Below are positions 1-9,541 of a stretch of 64,000 bases of DNA, one piece after another. Both the position numbers and the translations under genes were made by a program. Origin of the DNA: JAIEPW01 sp964471915 (GTDB taxonomy: Bacteria; Acidobacteriota; Terriglobia; Bryobacterales; Bryobacteraceae); NCBI GenBank assembly GCA_964471915.1, contig CAYYID010000021.1, forward strand, positions 1 to 64,000, written 5' to 3'. How positions within the stretch are numbered: the first letter of the stretch is position 1; every line of letters starts with the position of its first letter. The notes under the pieces are model-generated. The model had not been told where the DNA came from and searched no databases. It saw nothing but the letters and a program-made list of their open reading frames with translations.

Positions 1-44
1 ACGCCGCGCTAGTAAGCCAAAACTCGCGACAAGAAACTGCACCC

Positions 45-77
45 GCCGGATCGATTGCTCGCGGCAATCGATCCGGC
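45..77. other. Perfect 14-bp stem-loop upstream of the sigma factor gene
   Basis: Positions 45-58 and 64-77 are exact reverse complements with a 5-nt loop (59-63). No T-run follows on the plus strand, so a classical terminator for an upstream plus-strand gene is not convincing; it may be a terminator read from the other side or a regulatory dyad. Nothing else is recognisable in bases 1-200, which contain only antisense shadow frames. Confidence 0.5.
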
Positions 78-200
78 GCCCTCGCGAACACTATGGTCGC
101 AGTGTGTCCGTACGCTCCGCCATTTGCCCGGCCGTGCTTGCCGCTCGGACCGGGGCCGAACCCCTGCCGGGGGCGCGCGGCGTATACTCAGTAGATTCGA

Positions 201-791
201 ATGACAGAAGTCGCGGATCCAACTGGGCGGATCACACTTCTCCTCGACCGCTGGAGCAGCGGCGATTCCCAGGCCTTCGAGGAGATGGTGCCGCTCGTCT
301 ACACCGAACTGAAGCGGCTCGCCCAGCACCTGCTGAAGAACGAACGCTCCGGCCACACCCTGCAATCGACGGCTCTGGTGCATGAGGCCTACCTCCGGCT
401 GGTGGACCAGACGCGCATCGGCTGGAACGGGCGGGCGCACTTCTTCGGGGCGGCCGCGCGGGCGATGCGGCGCGTCCTGGTGGACCATGCCCGCGCCCGT
501 AACGCCCAGAAGCGCGGCGACGGCGCCGTCCGCGTCGACCTCGATCACGTCACCATCGCAGTGGAGCCGGACCTGGACGTCCTGGCGCTGGACCGGGCGC
601 TCGACGAGCTGGCGGCCTTCGACCCCGAGCGCGCCCGGATCGTGGAGCTGCGCTACTTCGGCGGCCTTTCGGTGGAGGAGGCTGCCGCCATCCTGGACAG
701 CTCGCCCGCCACGGTGAAGCGCCACTGGACGGTCGCCCGGGCGTGGCTGTTCCGCCGGATCTCCGGTGAGGAAGCTCCGCCGCCCGCGTGA
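201..791 (+). CDS. ECF-subfamily RNA polymerase sigma factor (SigF/TIGR02999-like)
   Basis: A 196-residue sigma-70-family protein. Region 2 covers roughly residues 10-100 and contains the stretch HTLQSTALVHEAYLRL, typical of the acidobacterial/planctomycete ECF group modelled as TIGR02999. Region 4 covers about residues 130-185 with a helix-turn-helix around LSVEEAAAILDSSPATVKRH, so core-polymerase and -35 recognition parts are both present. The start is the ATG at 201, 12 nt after a TATACT hexamer (183-188); no Shine-Dalgarno is obvious. A protein kinase gene begins 45 nt downstream on the same strand, an arrangement often seen for this sigma group, so the pair is probably one signalling unit. 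No anti-sigma factor gene is adjacent. The regulon is unknown. Confidence 0.93.
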   Translation: MTEVADPTGRITLLLDRWSSGDSQAFEEMVPLVYTELKRLAQHLLKNERSGHTLQSTALVHEAYLRLVDQTRIGWNGRAHFFGAAARAMRRVLVDHARARNAQKRGDGAVRVDLDHVTIAVEPDLDVLALDRALDELAAFDPERARIVELRYFGGLSVEEAAAILDSSPATVKRHWTVARAWLFRRISGEEAPPPA

Positions 792-836
792 GCCGCCGCG
801 GCCGGTTCTTGCGCCACGCTACGATAGGCCAGTTTC

Positions 837-3215
837 ATGGACACCGCGCAGTGGGCAATCATCTGCGACCTTTTTGACCGCGTGGTCGAGCAACCGCCCG
901 CGGACCGCGCGGCGTCCCTCGCCGCCTGCCCGCCCGAGGTGCGCCGCGAAGTGGAGAGCCTGCTCGCTGCTCACGAGAACGCGGGCGGCTTCATCGAAGA
1001 GCGGGACCCCTCCCCCGCTCCTCAGACGCACCTCGGGGACTTCGTCCTGCTCGAGCGTGTGGGCCGCGGCGGCATGGGGGAGGTGTGGCGCGCCCGCCGC
1101 AACACGCCCGAGTTCACGCAGGACGTCGCGGTGAAGATGCTGACCGGCTCCGTCGTGTCCGGCGACGCCGAGCGGATGTTCCAGCGCGAGCGGCAGATTC
1201 TGGCCCAGCTTTCGCATCCGCACATCGTGAAGCTGATCGACGGCGGGATCAGCGGCGGCCGCCGCTACTACGCGATGGAGTGGGTGGACGGCGTCCCGAT
1301 CACGGACTACTGCCGGAACCGGCCGCTTGCGGAGAAGCTGGACCTGTTCCAGCAGGTGTGCGGGGCGATCCACCACGCGCACCAGGGCCTGATCGTCCAC
1401 CGGGACCTGAAGCCCGGCAACATCCTGGTGACCGCCTCGGGCGAGGCCAAGGTGCTGGACTTCGGCATCGCGAAGCTGCTCGACGCCGCCGCGGCGGATG
1501 TCACCAAGACGGTGCTCCGCGCCATGACCCTGGGTTACGCGAGCCCGGAGCAAGCGCGCGGCCTGGCGTCGGGCATCCCGACCGACATTTATGCGCTCGG
1601 CCTGTTGCTCCACGAGTTGCTATCCGGAAGCCCGGCGCAGCCCGTCGCGGGCAAGCCACTGGACGAGGCCCTGCGGATCATCTGTGAACAGGATCCGCCG
1701 CAGGTCGCCGGGGTGGACCGCGACCTCGCGGCGGTTGTCCGCAAAGCTGTGGAGAAAGATCCGGCGCGCCGCTACGCCTCCGCCCAGGAGTTCTCGGACG
1801 ACCTGAGCCGGTACCGCAGCGGCTTTCCGGTGCAAGCCGAGAACCCGACGCTGCGCTACGTTGCGCGCAAGTTCGTGGCGCGCAACCGCGCCACGGTGGC
1901 CGTGGGCGCGGCCGGACTGCTGGTGGCGCTGGTGGCGATCGCGGGGCTGGTGGGGCAATTCCAGGTAGCGCGCCGCGAGCGCGCGCGCGCCGAGCAGCGC
2001 TTCGAGGCCGCGCGCAAGATGGCGCGGGCTTTGATCTTCGAGGTTCCGAAATCGCTGGCCAACGTCCCCGGCACCCTGGAGGCCCGCAAGCTGATGGCGG
2101 AAAAGGCCTCCGCCTATCTCGAGGAACTCGCGCGCGACAGCGGCGGCGACCCGGGCTTGCAGCGCGACATCGCGGTGGCTTACGGGCGCGTGGGGCACTC
2201 CCACTGGAGCAACAATGAACCGCACCTTGGCAATCGGGAGGCGGCCGAGAAAGCCCAGCGCCGGAGGGTTGCCATTCTCGAGCGCCTCATTGCCACCCAG
2301 TCCGGCGACTCCGCTCTGGCGATTGAGTTTATCTCCGCGCTCACCGATCTCAGCTTCGTCATCGCCGGCAATCGAACTCAAGAGGCCATAGACTTACACA
2401 ACCGGACGGAGTCGATCGCCCGCAAGCTGGCGGCGAGCCATCCGAAGGACCTGAATGTTCGCCGTACCCTGGGGCGGGTATTGTTCAGCCGCGCCGCACA
2501 GATGCGTGGTCGCGAAGGCCTGATTCGCTGGGACGAACTGGAGGTCCACTATTCGCGCCTGCTGGCCGAGCGCCCGGATTCCCAGGAGGAGCAGCGCAAC
2601 CTGGCGCTCGTCTACAAGTACCGGTCCGGCGTCCGGGAGTCGACCCAGGATCTGCCCGGCGCACTCCAGGACTGCGAGCGCGCCCGCGAACTCGACGAGG
2701 CACGCCTCGCGAAAGCGCCGCAGAGCCGGAATGTCCAGCTCGACCTCTCCTTCGACTACTCGAACCTCGGGGGGATGTATTTCGGGGCCGGGCAGCAGAG
2801 CCTAGGGCTCGGGTACTTCGCCAAGGCGATCGCGTTGCGGGAGCAACTGGCCACCTCGGATCCGCAGGATATGCGCGTCCGGGAAAGGCTCTCCTGGCTG
2901 CTCGCGCAAACCGCCAGCCGCCTCTTTCAGGCCGGGCGCTACGCCGAGGCGGCGGCGCACCACCGGCGCAGCCTCGAATGGGGGAAGGGGATCGCGCCGC
3001 GGAGTTGGGCCAACTGGTCGCCCGGGGACACGTACGTCTCGCTGGCGGAGGCGCTCGTGAAGCTGGGCAGGAATGACGAGGCGTGCCGGGCGGCCCGGCA
3101 ATCGCAGGATTGGAAGGACCGGACTCCGGCGGCGGCGACACCGAAGCAAATCATGGCGCGCGACTACGCGCTGCAAGCAACCTCATGGGCCTGCAAGGTG
3201 AAGCCCGGCACGTAG
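837..3215 (+). CDS. Membrane-anchored Ser/Thr protein kinase with C-terminal TPR-like region
   Basis: A 792-residue Hanks-type kinase. Residues 1-65 are a leader with an alpha-helical look. The kinase domain (about 69-330) is intact: glycine loop GRGGMGEVW at 76-84, ATP-binding Lys100 in AVKM, catalytic loop HRDLKPGN at 188-195, DFG at 208-210 and an activation segment ending in GYASPEQARG. A single transmembrane segment lies near 353-375 (VAVGAAGLLVALVAIAGLVG), followed by a helical, TPR-like region to the C-terminus, presumably outside the membrane and serving as sensor or scaffold. The ATG at 837 follows a TACGAT hexamer (820-825) and has no clear Shine-Dalgarno. It lies 45 nt after the sigma factor gene, so it may phosphorylate components of that regulatory route; this is inference. 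Confidence 0.93.
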   Translation: MDTAQWAIICDLFDRVVEQPPADRAASLAACPPEVRREVESLLAAHENAGGFIEERDPSPAPQTHLGDFVLLERVGRGGMGEVWRARRNTPEFTQDVAVKMLTGSVVSGDAERMFQRERQILAQLSHPHIVKLIDGGISGGRRYYAMEWVDGVPITDYCRNRPLAEKLDLFQQVCGAIHHAHQGLIVHRDLKPGNILVTASGEAKVLDFGIAKLLDAAAADVTKTVLRAMTLGYASPEQARGLASGIPTDIYALGLLLHELLSGSPAQPVAGKPLDEALRIICEQDPPQVAGVDRDLAAVVRKAVEKDPARRYASAQEFSDDLSRYRSGFPVQAENPTLRYVARKFVARNRATVAVGAAGLLVALVAIAGLVGQFQVARRERARAEQRFEAARKMARALIFEVPKSLANVPGTLEARKLMAEKASAYLEELARDSGGDPGLQRDIAVAYGRVGHSHWSNNEPHLGNREAAEKAQRRRVAILERLIATQSGDSALAIEFISALTDLSFVIAGNRTQEAIDLHNRTESIARKLAASHPKDLNVRRTLGRVLFSRAAQMRGREGLIRWDELEVHYSRLLAERPDSQEEQRNLALVYKYRSGVRESTQDLPGALQDCERARELDEARLAKAPQSRNVQLDLSFDYSNLGGMYFGAGQQSLGLGYFAKAIALREQLATSDPQDMRVRERLSWLLAQTASRLFQAGRYAEAAAHHRRSLEWGKGIAPRSWANWSPGDTYVSLAEALVKLGRNDEACRAARQSQDWKDRTPAAATPKQIMARDYALQATSWACKVKPGT

Positions 3216-3311
3216 GGTGTCCGCAATTGGCACGGGGTCCCGCAAGCGAACAGAAAGATCTTGCGCTCGTAACCGGATGGAGATACTATTTTGAGACTGG
3301 AACTAAGGATC

Positions 3312-3358
3312 GGGCTCCGTGCGGGGGTTTGTTGGGGAAAGGGTTCCGCACGGAGCCC
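3312..3358. terminator. Perfect 13-bp inverted repeat between convergent genes
   Basis: Bases 3312-3324 and 3346-3358 are exact reverse complements (GGGCTCCGTGCGG and its complement) separated by 21 nt. The element sits between the convergent 3' ends of the kinase gene (plus) and nuoH (minus), where a bidirectional terminator is expected. No T-tract follows on either strand, so the mechanism may not be classical intrinsic termination. Confidence 0.55.
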
Positions 3359-3433
3359 TAGCTGCTTTGGTTAATAGTACGGACGGATCCGGCCGAGGTT
3401 TGTTCCAACCTTCGAAAAATTTTCGCCCCTTGT

Positions 3434-4609
3434 CTAGAGAAGCATCCCTAGGACCGCGTTAACAGCCAGCGTCAGCAGCGCCAGCGGGATCAGCCGCCGC
3501 CACCCGATGTCCATCAACTGGTCGTAGCGGAAGCGCGGGAAGGTCGCGCGGAACCAGAACAGGACATATAGGAACACGCCGAGCTTCAGGAAGAACCAGA
3601 ACGGTCCGATCAGCCATTCGTGGACCGGCGGTAACTGGAACAGGATCGCGATCGCGATGAGCGCGGCGCCCACCCCGGCGAGACTCAGGCGCTGCACCCG
3701 CCCCGGGACCCTTCGCACCAGCCGCAGTGTAGCGAGTCCTCCGCCCGCCAGTACCGCCAGCGGGATCCCGCGGTCGAGCGGAATCTCGAGCCACGCGGCG
3801 CTCGGGAACGGCCGCAGCCACCCCCCGAAAAACAGCACCACCGCCACCGCGCAGACCACGAAGGTGTTCGCGTACTCGCCTAGCATGAACAGCGCCCACC
3901 GGAACCCGGAGTACTCGGTGTGGAACCCTCCCACCAGTTCGCCCTCCGCTTCCGGAAGGTCGAACGGGATGCGGTTCGCTTCGGCTGTGGAGGCCATGAA
4001 GAAGACGAAGAAGGCCAGGAACATCGCCCCGAAGTTTCCGAAAGCGAACCAGACACCCTGGTCCTGCTGCGCCTGGACGATCGCGGTCATCGAGAGGCTG
4101 CCTGCGCCCATCACCGGGACCAGCAGGGCCAGCGTCAGCGCGACCTCGTAGCTCACCATCTGCGCGGCCCCGCGCAAGGACCCGAGCAGCGAGTAATGGC
4201 TGTTCGACGCCCAGCCGCCGAGCGTCATGCCGAGCACGTTCAGCGATCCGAACGACGCGATCAGCAGCAGTCCGACGTTCACATCCACCACGAACAGCTT
4301 GGCGCTGAACGGCAGCACCGCGAGCGACGATAAGCCGGTGAAGGTTGAAACCAAGGGCGCCAGCCGGAAGATGGCGCCGTCGGCCTGCGCGGGGACGATG
4401 TCTTCCTTCAATAGCAGCTTCACCGCGTCCGCGATCGCCTGCAGCAGCCCGTGCGGGCCGACACGCATCGGACCCAGCCGCGCCTGGAAGTCCGCCAGCA
4501 CCTTGCGCTCGACGTACACCAGGTAGCCGACCACCAGCGGAAAGCCCAGCACCAGCAGCGCCGTCAGCAGCAGCGGGAGAAACAGCGGCGACTCGAGGAT
4601 CGCGTTCAC
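3434..4609 (-). CDS. nuoH: NADH-quinone oxidoreductase subunit H (NuoH)
   Basis: Membrane subunit of complex I that joins the peripheral arm and helps form the quinone-binding chamber. The 391-residue protein has the expected multiple hydrophobic helices and NuoH hallmarks: ERKVLADFQARLGPMRVGP near residue 34, the acidic loop EANRIPFDLPEAEGELVGGF near 210-230, and a C-terminal RATFPRFRYDQLM. The start is GTG at 4609, overlapping the TGA stop of nuoN by 4 nt (GTGA), so translation is probably coupled. Position is odd: nuoH normally lies between nuoG and nuoI, whereas here it is the last gene of the operon after nuoN. At 391 residues it is somewhat longer than common bacterial NuoH; the extra length appears to be around 270-300. 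Confidence 0.97.
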   Translation of the reverse strand: MNAILESPLFLPLLLTALLVLGFPLVVGYLVYVERKVLADFQARLGPMRVGPHGLLQAIADAVKLLLKEDIVPAQADGAIFRLAPLVSTFTGLSSLAVLPFSAKLFVVDVNVGLLLIASFGSLNVLGMTLGGWASNSHYSLLGSLRGAAQMVSYEVALTLALLVPVMGAGSLSMTAIVQAQQDQGVWFAFGNFGAMFLAFFVFFMASTAEANRIPFDLPEAEGELVGGFHTEYSGFRWALFMLGEYANTFVVCAVAVVLFFGGWLRPFPSAAWLEIPLDRGIPLAVLAGGGLATLRLVRRVPGRVQRLSLAGVGAALIAIAILFQLPPVHEWLIGPFWFFLKLGVFLYVLFWFRATFPRFRYDQLMDIGWRRLIPLALLTLAVNAVLGMLL

Positions 4610-6087
4610 TTCGCGGCCACCACCAGTTGCGCAAAGCGTAGGAACGGCTCAGGGTAGATGCCAAGCACCAGCGTCCCGAGTCCCGTGGCGGCCAGCGCGA
4701 CGCGCGTGCCGGCGCTCTGGAGCAGCGGCTCGCCACCGGGCGCGGTGGTGTACATGGCGCGGATGATCTTGAAGTAATAGTAGGCGCTGACGGCCGCATA
4801 CAGCGCGCCGGCGATCGCGAGCGCGGTGTGTCCGGTCTCGAGGAGCGCCAGGAAGATGTAGTACTTGCCGAGGAATCCCGCCGCCGGCGGCACCCCCGCC
4901 AGCGACAACAGAAACACCACCAGCAGCGCCGCCTGCCACGGATGGCGCGCGGCGAGGCCATTCAGTTCCTCGATGCCCGGGTCCAGGCCCGCGCGTTCCG
5001 GGCGGCGCAGCATCGCGACCAGCAGCAGTACCCCGAGGTTCGCCAGCGCATACACCGCCAGGTACACGGCCATTCCGGTGAGCGCGGTCGTGTTGCCCGC
5101 GATCAACCCGAGCAGCAGGTAGCCGGCATGGCCGATGGAGCTGTACGCCACCAGCCGCTTCAGGTTCTCCTGGGTGAGCGCGCCCAGATTGCCGACCGTC
5201 AAGGTCAGCGCCGCCGCGCCCACCAGGATCGGTTCCCACGCGCTGCGCGTCACCGCCAGCGGACCGAGCAGGATCCGCCACAGCAGCGCGAACGCCGCCG
5301 CCTTGGAGCCCACGGAGAGAAACGCGGTCACCGCCGTCGGCGCGCCCGCGTACGCGTCCGGCGTCCACATGTGAAACGGCGCCGCCGACACCTTGAACAG
5401 CAGCCCCGCCGCGGTGGTGGCGATTCCCAGGTACAGCACCGGATCCATGTCGCCGCGCGCCAGGATCTTCCCGGTAATCTCACTGAGTCCGGTGTGGCCG
5501 GTCAGGCCGTACAGGATCGAGAACCCGTACGCCAGCAGGCCGCTCGAGAAGGACCCCAGCAGAAAGTACTTCAACGCCGCTTCGTTCGAGTGCCGGTGGT
5601 GCCGGAAGTATCCGGTGAGGATGTAGAAGCAGGTCGCCATCAGTTCGAGGGCGATGAAGATGGTCACCAGGTCCGTCGCCGCGGCCAGAAAGAACATCCC
5701 GCTCGTGGCCAGCAGCACCAGCCCGAAGAAATCGGCGTGGGACTCTTCGGCCGGGTCCTCGGCCTCGAGGTAGCGGTACGAGAGCAGCAGCACCAGCGCC
5801 GCGATGGCCAGGAACAACCAGTGGAAGAACAGGCTGAAGCCGTCGATGGTCAGCGCGCCCCGGAAGGCCTCGAGCCGGGGCTCGCCGCGCAGCGCGAAGC
5901 CCTGACGGAGCACGCCCCAGGCCGCGAACCCGAGCCCAGTGAAGGAAAGCCCCAGCAGCCAGTTCCGCCCGCCGCGCTTCGGCAGCAGGAACTCGAACAG
6001 CAGCACCGCGCAGCCGAACAGCGCCACCACCAAAGACGGCTGGACCGCGAAGTGATCGCGCGCCGTGTAGAAGACGGACCAGCTCAC
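4606..6087 (-). CDS. nuoN: NADH-quinone oxidoreductase subunit N (NuoN)
   Basis: Antiporter-like proton-pumping membrane subunit of complex I, 493 residues. It contains the conserved motifs LELMATCFYILTGYF, FKVSAAPFHMWTPDAYAGAP and RLVAYSSIGHAGYLLLG with the lysines and histidines of the half-channels. The frame stays open far upstream through antisense-like sequence, but the start consistent with the family is GTG at 6087 (VSWSVFYTARDHF), which overlaps the nuoM stop as GTGA (6084-6087). The 3' end overlaps the nuoH start in the same way. Confidence 0.96.
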   Translation of the reverse strand: MSWSVFYTARDHFAVQPSLVVALFGCAVLLFEFLLPKRGGRNWLLGLSFTGLGFAAWGVLRQGFALRGEPRLEAFRGALTIDGFSLFFHWLFLAIAALVLLLSYRYLEAEDPAEESHADFFGLVLLATSGMFFLAAATDLVTIFIALELMATCFYILTGYFRHHRHSNEAALKYFLLGSFSSGLLAYGFSILYGLTGHTGLSEITGKILARGDMDPVLYLGIATTAAGLLFKVSAAPFHMWTPDAYAGAPTAVTAFLSVGSKAAAFALLWRILLGPLAVTRSAWEPILVGAAALTLTVGNLGALTQENLKRLVAYSSIGHAGYLLLGLIAGNTTALTGMAVYLAVYALANLGVLLLVAMLRRPERAGLDPGIEELNGLAARHPWQAALLVVFLLSLAGVPPAAGFLGKYYIFLALLETGHTALAIAGALYAAVSAYYYFKIIRAMYTTAPGGEPLLQSAGTRVALAATGLGTLVLGIYPEPFLRFAQLVVAAK

Positions 6088-7595
6088 GGGCGGCTCTCCG
6101 CGCGGTAGTAATCCGGCTTCACGCGCTCCACGATCTTCTGCACCGGCTTCTCGAGGATCTCGAAGAACGGCTTCGGGTATACGCCGATCCACACCGTCAG
6201 CGCGAGCAGCGGCGCCAGTACGACGATCTCGCGCACGGAAAGGTCCCGCAGCGCGCGGTTCTCGTCCCGGGTCAGCGGGCCGAACATCGTCCGCTGGTAG
6301 AGCCACAGCAGGTACGCCGCGCCCAGCACGATGCCGATGGCCGCCAGCGCCGCCCACAGGCGGCTGCGCTCGAACGCGCCGGCGATTACCGTGAACTCGC
6401 CGATAAACCCGCCCAGCAGCGGCAGTCCCGCGCTCGAGAGCATCGCCAGCGCGAACGCCACCGCGTAGTGCGGCATCACCGTGGCCACGCCGCCGTACTC
6501 GCTGATCGCGCGCGTGTGCCGCCGCTCGTAGAGCATCCCCACCAGCAGAAAGAGCAATCCGGTCGCCAGCCCGTGGTTCACCTGCTGCACCATGCTGCCC
6601 GCGATGCCGTTCGGGGTGAAGGTGAAAATGCCCAGAGTGGCAAAGCCGAGGTGACTCACCGACGAATACGCCACCAGCTTCTTCCAGTCCTGCTGCATCA
6701 GGCACACCAGGGCGCCGTAGAGGATCGCGATCAGCGACAGCGCCACCAGCAGGTTCACCGTGAACGGATCGCTCGAGGCGCGCGGCAGCATCGGCAGGGA
6801 GAAGCGCAGGAACCCGTAAGCGCCCATCTTCAGCATCACGCCCGCCAGGATCACGCTGCCCGCCGTCGGCGCTTCGACGTGCGCATCCGGCAGCCAGGTG
6901 TGGAACGGCACCATCGGCACCTTGATGGCGAAGCCGACGAACAGCGCCCAGAACACCCAGGTCTCGACGCCCGGCGCCAGCGGCGCGGCCATGAGCTTCT
7001 CGATGTCGAACGTGTAGAACCCGGCGCTGCGGAAGTGCTGGAAGTAGAGCGTCAGCAGCCCCAGCAGCATCAGCACGCTGCCGGCCAGCGTATACAGAAA
7101 GAACTTGATCGCGGCGTACTGGCGGCGTTCCCCGCCGAACATTCCGATCAGGAAGTACATCGGGACCAGCACCACTTCCCAGAAGACATAGAAGAGGAAG
7201 AAGTCCAGCGCCACGAACACGCCGAGCATGCCGGTTTGCAGCACCAGCAGCAGGCCGTAGAACTCTTTCTCGCGCTCCCGGACGGCGTTCCAGGAGCACA
7301 GGACGGCGAGGAACCCGATCAGCGCCGTCAAGAGCACCAGCAGCAGGCTGATGCCGTCGATGCCGATAGCGTAGCTGGCGCCGATTGACGGGATCCACGG
7401 GGCGCGCTCCACGAACTGGAAGCCGCCGTCGCCGCGCTGCAGCCCCGTCCACAGCGGCGCGGCCAGCAGCAGCCCGATCAGCGCCGCGGCGTTCGCCCAC
7501 AGCCGCACGGCGAGCGTCATCCGCTTGGGGATCAGCGCCAGCAGCGCCGCCGCGCCCAGCGGCCAGAACACCACCCAGCTCAGCAGATGGCTCAC
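6084..7595 (-). CDS. nuoM: NADH-quinone oxidoreductase subunit M (NuoM)
   Basis: Proton-pumping antiporter-like subunit, 503 residues. Family motifs seen: FYVFWEVVLVPMYFLIGMFG with the key glutamate of helix 5, FAIKVPMVPFHTWLPDAHVE with the channel lysine, and KKLVAYSSVSHLGFATLG. The open frame runs upstream to 7850, but those residues are not NuoM-like; GTG at 7595 (VSHLLSWVVFWPLG) gives the expected N-terminus and overlaps the nuoL stop as GTGA. It is followed by nuoN with another GTGA overlap. Confidence 0.96.
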   Translation of the reverse strand: MSHLLSWVVFWPLGAAALLALIPKRMTLAVRLWANAAALIGLLLAAPLWTGLQRGDGGFQFVERAPWIPSIGASYAIGIDGISLLLVLLTALIGFLAVLCSWNAVREREKEFYGLLLVLQTGMLGVFVALDFFLFYVFWEVVLVPMYFLIGMFGGERRQYAAIKFFLYTLAGSVLMLLGLLTLYFQHFRSAGFYTFDIEKLMAAPLAPGVETWVFWALFVGFAIKVPMVPFHTWLPDAHVEAPTAGSVILAGVMLKMGAYGFLRFSLPMLPRASSDPFTVNLLVALSLIAILYGALVCLMQQDWKKLVAYSSVSHLGFATLGIFTFTPNGIAGSMVQQVNHGLATGLLFLLVGMLYERRHTRAISEYGGVATVMPHYAVAFALAMLSSAGLPLLGGFIGEFTVIAGAFERSRLWAALAAIGIVLGAAYLLWLYQRTMFGPLTRDENRALRDLSVREIVVLAPLLALTVWIGVYPKPFFEILEKPVQKIVERVKPDYYRAESRP

Positions 7596-9541
7596 CGCGC
7601 CCCCCAACCGTAGAACAGCAGCATCGCGAGCAGGCCCGCGATCAGCACCAGCGCATAGGACTGCACCATGCCCGTCTGGGCGAAGCGAATCGGAAACGAA
7701 GCCATCTTCAAGGTCATCCCGGCGGCGCGCACGGCGCCGTCCACCACCCAGCGATCCCACAGGATCGACGCGCTCGAGGTCCACCGCGTCAGCACCGCCG
7801 CGCCGTTCACGATGCCGTCCACCACCATCCGGTCGAAGCGGCCCAGCCACCGCCCGCCGCCCTGCGCGACGCCGTAGAGGATCACGCGATTGTAGATCCG
7901 CTCGACGTACCAGTGGTTATGCAGCAGGTCCGCCAGCGGACCCTTCCATTCGCGGTCCGCCACCTTCCAGGCCAGCGCCATGCCTGCCAGCGCGACGGCC
8001 ACCGTCACCCAGGCGAGCCACGGCGCGCCCGCCTCGGCGTGCGGCCCCAGCGCCGGCTCCAGCCAGTGCTGGAAGGTCTGGAACAGCGGTCCCGCGGCCC
8101 ACGAGGCCGGCAACCCCAGCCAGCCCACCACTACCGATCCGGCGGCCAGCACCACCAGCGGACCGGTCATCACCAGCGGCGATTCGTGCGGCACGCCCGC
8201 GTGCCGCGGCTCGCCGTAGAACGTCAGCCGCATCAGCCGCCACATGTAGAAAGCGGTCATCAGCGACGTGACGATGCCCGCCCACACCAGCGCGGGCGAT
8301 CCCTTGCCGTAGACCTGCGCGAGGATTTCATCCTTCGAGAAGAATCCGGCCATGCCCGGCGCGCCCGACAGCGCCAGCGCGCCCACCACCATGGTCCAGT
8401 GCGTCACCGGCAGCGCCCGGCGCAGCCCGCCCATGCGCCGCAGGTCCTGTTCGCCCGCCAGCGCGTGGATCACGCTGCCCGCCGCCAGGAACAGCAGCGC
8501 CTTGAAGAAAGCATGCGTGAACAGGTGGAAGATCGCCACCCAGTAGGCGCCGACGCCCGCCGCAAGGAACATGAACCCGAGCTGCGAAATCGTCGAGTAC
8601 GCCAGTACCCGCTTAATGTCGTTCTGCACCAGCGCCACCGACGCCGCGAACATCGCCGACACCGCGCCCACCACGGCCGCCACGCGCATCACTTCCGGAG
8701 CCGCGTCGAAGATCACGTGCGTCCGCGCCATCAGGTACACCCCCGCCGTCACCATCGTCGCCGCGTGGATCAGCGCCGACACCGGCGTGGGACCTTCCAT
8801 CGCGTCCGGCAGCCAGACGTGCAGCGGGAACTGCGCGCTCTTGCCCATCGCCCCGATCAGCAGCAGCGCCGCCAGGGGCATCGCATAGGCGGTGGTCTTC
8901 AGGTCCAGCCACCGGACGCTGCCGTTGGCCGCGAACAGCAGAATGATCCCCAGGATCAGTGCCGCGTCGGCGATCCGGTTCGTGATGAACGCCTTGTTCG
9001 CGGCGTCGCCCGCGGACTTGCGGTCGAACCAGAACCCGATGAGCAGATAACTCGCCAGCCCCACGCCCTCCCACCCCGCGAACATCAGCAGCGCGTTGTT
9101 CGCCAGCACCAGCAGCAGCATGAAGAACACGAAGAGGTTCAGATACCCGAAGTAACGGTAGTAGCCGGGGTCGCCCTGCATGTACCCGGCCGAGTAGATA
9201 TGGATCAGCAGGCCGATGCCGGTGATCACCAGGGCCAGCACCGCGCTGAGCGGGTCCAGCAGAAAGCCGAAATCCGCCTGCAGCCGCGCCGTGCCGCCGT
9301 CGAGCGTCTGGAGCGTGAGGCCCGGGGTCCAGGGGTACTTCACCACTTCGATGGGCCGCTCCGGATGCTGCGCCAGCTCGACCATAGCGCCCGCCGAAAA
9401 CACTAGTGACGCCAGCACCGCCGCGCACGCCAGCCCGCACACCAGCCGCGGGCCGAGTTGGCGGCCCAGCGCGAGATTCAACACCGCCCCGGCGAGCGGG
9501 AACAGCGGAATCAGATAAATGGCTTCGGCGAAGTTCACCAT
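7592..9541 (-). CDS. nuoL: NADH-quinone oxidoreductase subunit L (NuoL)
   Basis: Largest antiporter-like subunit of complex I, 649 residues, which carries the lateral helix HL along the membrane arm. Diagnostic motifs include FAGWEGVGLASYLLIGFW, PLHVWLPDAMEGPTPVSALI, HAATMVTAGVYLMAR and AYSTISQLGFMFLA. The C-terminal extension and last transmembrane helix (ending LLAMLLFYGWGAR) are present, so the subunit is full length. The ATG at 9541 lies inside the nuoK 3' end (7-nt overlap). Confidence 0.97.
   Translation of the reverse strand: MVNFAEAIYLIPLFPLAGAVLNLALGRQLGPRLVCGLACAAVLASLVFSAGAMVELAQHPERPIEVVKYPWTPGLTLQTLDGGTARLQADFGFLLDPLSAVLALVITGIGLLIHIYSAGYMQGDPGYYRYFGYLNLFVFFMLLLVLANNALLMFAGWEGVGLASYLLIGFWFDRKSAGDAANKAFITNRIADAALILGIILLFAANGSVRWLDLKTTAYAMPLAALLLIGAMGKSAQFPLHVWLPDAMEGPTPVSALIHAATMVTAGVYLMARTHVIFDAAPEVMRVAAVVGAVSAMFAASVALVQNDIKRVLAYSTISQLGFMFLAAGVGAYWVAIFHLFTHAFFKALLFLAAGSVIHALAGEQDLRRMGGLRRALPVTHWTMVVGALALSGAPGMAGFFSKDEILAQVYGKGSPALVWAGIVTSLMTAFYMWRLMRLTFYGEPRHAGVPHESPLVMTGPLVVLAAGSVVVGWLGLPASWAAGPLFQTFQHWLEPALGPHAEAGAPWLAWVTVAVALAGMALAWKVADREWKGPLADLLHNHWYVERIYNRVILYGVAQGGGRWLGRFDRMVVDGIVNGAAVLTRWTSSASILWDRWVVDGAVRAAGMTLKMASFPIRFAQTGMVQSYALVLIAGLLAMLLFYGWGAR

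Noticed and set aside
4606..7500. Single 964-residue protein spanning nuoN and the reverse frame of nuoM
   Set aside because: Only the last 493 residues are NuoN-like; the GTG at 6087 overlapping the nuoM stop is the true start.
4828..9406. Long plus-strand open frames opposite nuoN, nuoM and nuoL
   Set aside because: Gln/His/Arg-rich antisense text typical of reversed membrane-protein genes; no motif or start signal.
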